In this document: positions 61,053-64,000 of the stretch, one piece after another
How the letters are laid out: every line of letters begins with the position of its first letter
Position numbering within the stretch: the first letter of the stretch is position 1
From: Lineus longissimus
Lineage: Eukaryota > Nemertea > Pilidiophora > Heteronemertea > Lineidae
Length of the DNA stretch: 64,000 bases
NCBI RefSeq assembly: GCF_910592395.1
Contig: NC_088312.1
Coordinates: 5,146,001-5,210,000 of the forward strand
Direction of reading: 5' to 3'
Notes under the pieces: model-generated
What the model was told of the DNA's origin: nothing
What the model saw: only the letters and a program-made list of their open reading frames with translations
The model's database searches: none
Translations under genes and position numbers: made by a program

Positions 61053-64000
61053 ATGCAGAATCAAGGGCCAACTTTGAGTACACCTGTGTCAAATGCAAAT
61101 AAACAGTTATCAGGGAGGCGCTTACCACCCCTTCCTGGGTGCTCAAATATTCAGACTCTCATCGGCAAGGGATATTCCTTGGGTGATCTCGAAAATTCAG
61201 ATGGAGGTGAGCATGGTGAGTGCGCTATATTAAATGTACACAACTACATCCATGCCATGGCATGATGCATGGAATTGACTGTCTTTGCACTTGAAGTGTG
61301 ATTTTTGTATGTAGGTCTAGCTAGGCATTATAGAAAGATAATGCTGTCCGACAATGTCAGAGGTGTTATCATGAAGATTCACCCAGCTTGCAGCTTTGGT
61401 GTTAGGATGTGATGGGGCTGGGATCTCGACTCTCTTCAATTCAATTCAACACAATTAGTCTAGGCCTATGACATGAGCAGGATGATTGATGATGATGAGC
61501 ATTCTACATTGATGATGATGATGATGATCGATGATGATGTCGGGGCGGCCGCACATGTATTTAGCGCTAGCAAGGGTTTTCTGCCCTCACACTTGTCACA
61601 GATAAAAGATAAGAGAGCCCTCCCCCCTCCCCCGTTAAAAATAACATCCCGTGACCGGTAGGTCTCCATTCTTCTTGTTAGTGAGTTGTACCTTAAATCA
61701 GTGATTATTGATTATGATTATTGATTATGACTATGAGGCCTATCGACCTAAACTTCACTTCAGCAAGCCACTTAAACTAAAGTATCATCATGCATGTGGC
61801 TGACTGACCATCACTCTGACTGCTTGGTGTGAATGAACATCTGGATGAAATAATTATAAATAGGCCTAGTCCAAGGTTTGATTCAATAAAAGAATGCACT
61901 CATTTCCGCTTTCCTTCATTGGCCACCTGTAGTGTTGTAGTAGATTTGATGACTTCAGCAATTTTATTGAACTTTTCTCTTTTCAGTAATGAATCCAGAT
62001 TTCATAAAGCGATATCTGAAAAAACATCCAAATCTACTAGATGACTTTGTGCTGGAACATGTTGAAGAGGAGAGGATTGCTACATGGTTGTATAAAAAGA
62101 AAAATAATAACTACGAACAGGAAGATGGACGAAGTGCTGCGAGCCTTCCTCACTCAGAAGACCATGACCACACCGGGTTCAAGTTGCATGATATTGGATC
62201 CATCTCTGCAAGTCCACCACCATGTGAAGGTGTGGTTTTTATGTTGCATTTATAAAGTAAATTAAAATAGACATTTCCCTGTGATTCCGTGTATGCCATT
62301 TACTCGTTGTTGGTAATCGAGCATTTAAAACAAATGAAATATCACTCGTCCTTGAGATTTTTGTTCAGTCCTTGTCGACTCTTTCTAACCTTCTTTTCTA
62401 TTCATCACTTTACAGCTTCTTATGTAAAGATGTGCTCATCATCAGATTCAGAATTACACACCCGGGTAAGTTTGAGCAATACTTGTTGTATTACTTCTGT
62501 CAACTTTTCTTATTTTCACCAAAAGAAGGGATAGTTGCTTCTTCTAATAAAATCTCCTATCAATGACGGAAGACAAGTTGCCATGGTAACACAGAAAGAA
62601 AATTTCTGTGAAGTGGACATCAGACAACCTTAATTCGATCCCTCATCAGTGCAGTAATTAATGGAAAATTCATGTGCCACAAGCGAAGGATCGAGAGCAG
62701 TAGCTTATGTTGGTTTTGGGTTGTAGGTTTGAATAGGACACTCTATGAATAGATGATGTAGTGTAAACAGACAAAATACAAAATGAAAATTGAAAAATTG
62801 GAAGAAAAAAATTAAGATTGGTCAATTGGAAAAACCGTTTTTAAGGTTAGAGATTCAAATAAAAATGGTGAATTTTTTTAAGATGGTGAATTTAAAATTT
62901 TTTTTTTCGCAAATCACAAAAATAGAGGCATGCGAATTTGGCAGTTTGATATCCACTACAGTGGGGCGATGATTGTTAAGTCACTATGAAAACCAATGGT
63001 TGAACAATGTACCTTGAAACCTTTTTGCAAGTAGTACCCCTTGTGCATGTTGTATTGTAACCCTGTATTCCATCATTAGTATCACGCTATTATTTCTTAA
63101 ATTTCCGGTATCTGGAACAGAGCCAGCCTGTTTTTTACTGGGAAAAGAATAGGCTGCTAAATTGATGAACTATTGTGTGGCGAGCACTATCAATAATTAT
63201 GCATATAAGCTCATTTCTTATTTCTTCCTGTTGATGACAAGCAGTTAAAGACAGTCTATATGGGGGCGCGGCTGGAGCTAGGCAGGTCAGAATAAGTTAT
63301 ATGAAGTGCTGATAGGGGACTCTCCCATCTGAAATCATTATGGTTTAGATGAACTTGGAAGAAAGAGTTAAAATAGGATGGGCAGATAGCTAGGATAAAG
63401 AAAGTTTTTGACAGCCTTGGAATTTGAGATGGCGTTTCTCTTTGAAATGTCTATGCATGTATGTAGACGATTCTCTCTCTCCTTTTAGTACAAAAGTTGT
63501 GACGTTGAAAACGTCCTCTCTGTTCTGACACAAGAAATACGCTTGAGCCCTGTTGATGAAAAAAGTTACTTTCTTCATGAAATTGGAGTCATTGCGGGTG
63601 CAGGTAAGATTCTGCATGCTGATAAAATGTAGTCCTTTGCAGCGATATACTATAGTCACAAAAGTTTACAATCAAGATCTCTAAGAATTCGAACTCTGCC
63701 CTTTGATCCTAAAAAGGATTTTTAAATCAACTTGTCAAGTTTGAAAGTACCTTCTACTGTTTAAGGTGGCGTAAAACTGTCAGGGATGCCGATGTCATTG
63801 TTGTTTGTAGTCGTAACATGGAAAATGACTGAGGTCAGACAGGAACAAGGACTCAAGAATTGGAAAAAAATTGGAAAATTTTCAAACCTGATCTTGTTGA
63901 AATTTTGGCAATTTGTAAGACTAAAAATGGTGCAACGATTTGGCAGTTTGGTTTACATTCAATTAACCTTGTTTTCCAGCGACTAGGGCAGATTCCTATG
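61053..64000 (+). CDS. PDE10A: PDE10A-like dual-specificity cyclic nucleotide phosphodiesterase, 5' part
   Basis: Exons to 61206, 61987-62229, 62416-62465, 63489-63603 and 63980 onward join in phase and run off the window. The second exon encodes IKRYLKKHPNLLDDFVLEHV...IATWLYKKKNNN, closely like the PDE10A N-terminal segment around VKAYLSLHPQVLDEFV and WLKRKNNK. The fourth and fifth exons (LTQEIRLSP, YFLHEIGVIAGA, TRADSY) match the start of the first GAF domain. PDE10A hydrolyses cAMP and cGMP; the second GAF domain and the catalytic domain should lie beyond the window. The start is uncertain: Met at 61053 is preferred because a YY1-like start-site motif sits at 60993, but Met at 60885 is in frame too. 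The first exon's 50 or so residues are lineage-specific. Confidence 0.85.
61496..61540. repeat. GAT microsatellite in the first PDE10-like intron
   Basis: Interrupted GATGATGAT runs. Overlapping short ORFs are artefacts. Confidence 0.85.

Noticed and set aside
1-64000. tRNA, rRNA and snRNA genes
   Set aside because: I scanned for T-loop GGTTCGAATCC-type boxes and common snRNA starts and saw none that fold with a full set of arms. A covariance-model scan would be needed to exclude them fully.

Overview
The window is animal nuclear DNA. Its genes are split by consensus GT-AG introns of a few hundred bases to about 2 kb, carry AATAAA poly(A) signals, and belong to metazoan families: a rhodopsin-like GPCR, a Golgi carbohydrate sulfotransferase, the sperm-tail protein ODF3/CIMAP1A, DERA and a PDE10-type phosphodiesterase. 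Compact introns, many short repeats and a marked excess of the octamer TACATGTA (about thirty copies by eye, about one expected) suggest a marine invertebrate, either a non-vertebrate deuterostome or a spiralian. I cannot fix the phylum. No prokaryotic, viral or toxin genes were recognised.

Layout. 1-2457: the last coding exon of an AT-hook nuclear protein whose 5' part lies outside the window, followed by its 3' UTR. About 3.1-32.1 kb: a gene-poor stretch with several structured repeats (a 3 x 97 bp tandem repeat, an array of roughly 30-bp hairpins, a 316-bp long inverted repeat and a GCGATACC minisatellite). 32.1-35.7 kb: a nine-exon class A GPCR with a predicted signal-peptide exon and an unusual ectodomain. 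35.74-35.99 kb: a decayed copy of part of the next gene, lying in the GPCR 3' UTR. 36.7-38.3 kb: a two-exon secreted PAN/apple-domain protein of unknown family. 38.9-40.8 kb: a three-exon HNK-1/CHST8-14-type sulfotransferase. 41.37-42.27 kb: a 904-bp non-autonomous foldback DNA transposon. 42.86-43.55 kb: a secreted low-complexity ORF. 44.8-48.3 kb: the ODF3 orthologue in four exons, with a non-LTR retrotransposon tail, a 34-codon ORF and a 50-bp tandem repeat in its first intron. 53.5-55.7 kb: a 710-residue disordered orphan protein. 56.36-57.0 kb: a 91-bp tandem repeat. 57.7-60.3 kb: DERA on the minus strand in seven exons. 61.05 kb to the end: the 5' part of a PDE10A-like gene on the plus strand, divergent from DERA.

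The genes do not form a pathway. They are independent transcription units, as usual for animal chromosomes. The two meaningful neighbour relations are the divergent DERA/PDE10 pair, which shares a CpG-rich interval with YY1-like start-site motifs at each end, and the tandem duplication that left a dead fragment of the PAN-domain gene next to the live copy. I found no convincing new enzymatic or defence system. The least explained items are the PAN-domain protein, the 710-residue orphan, the AT-hook exon, the hairpin array and the small intronic ORF.
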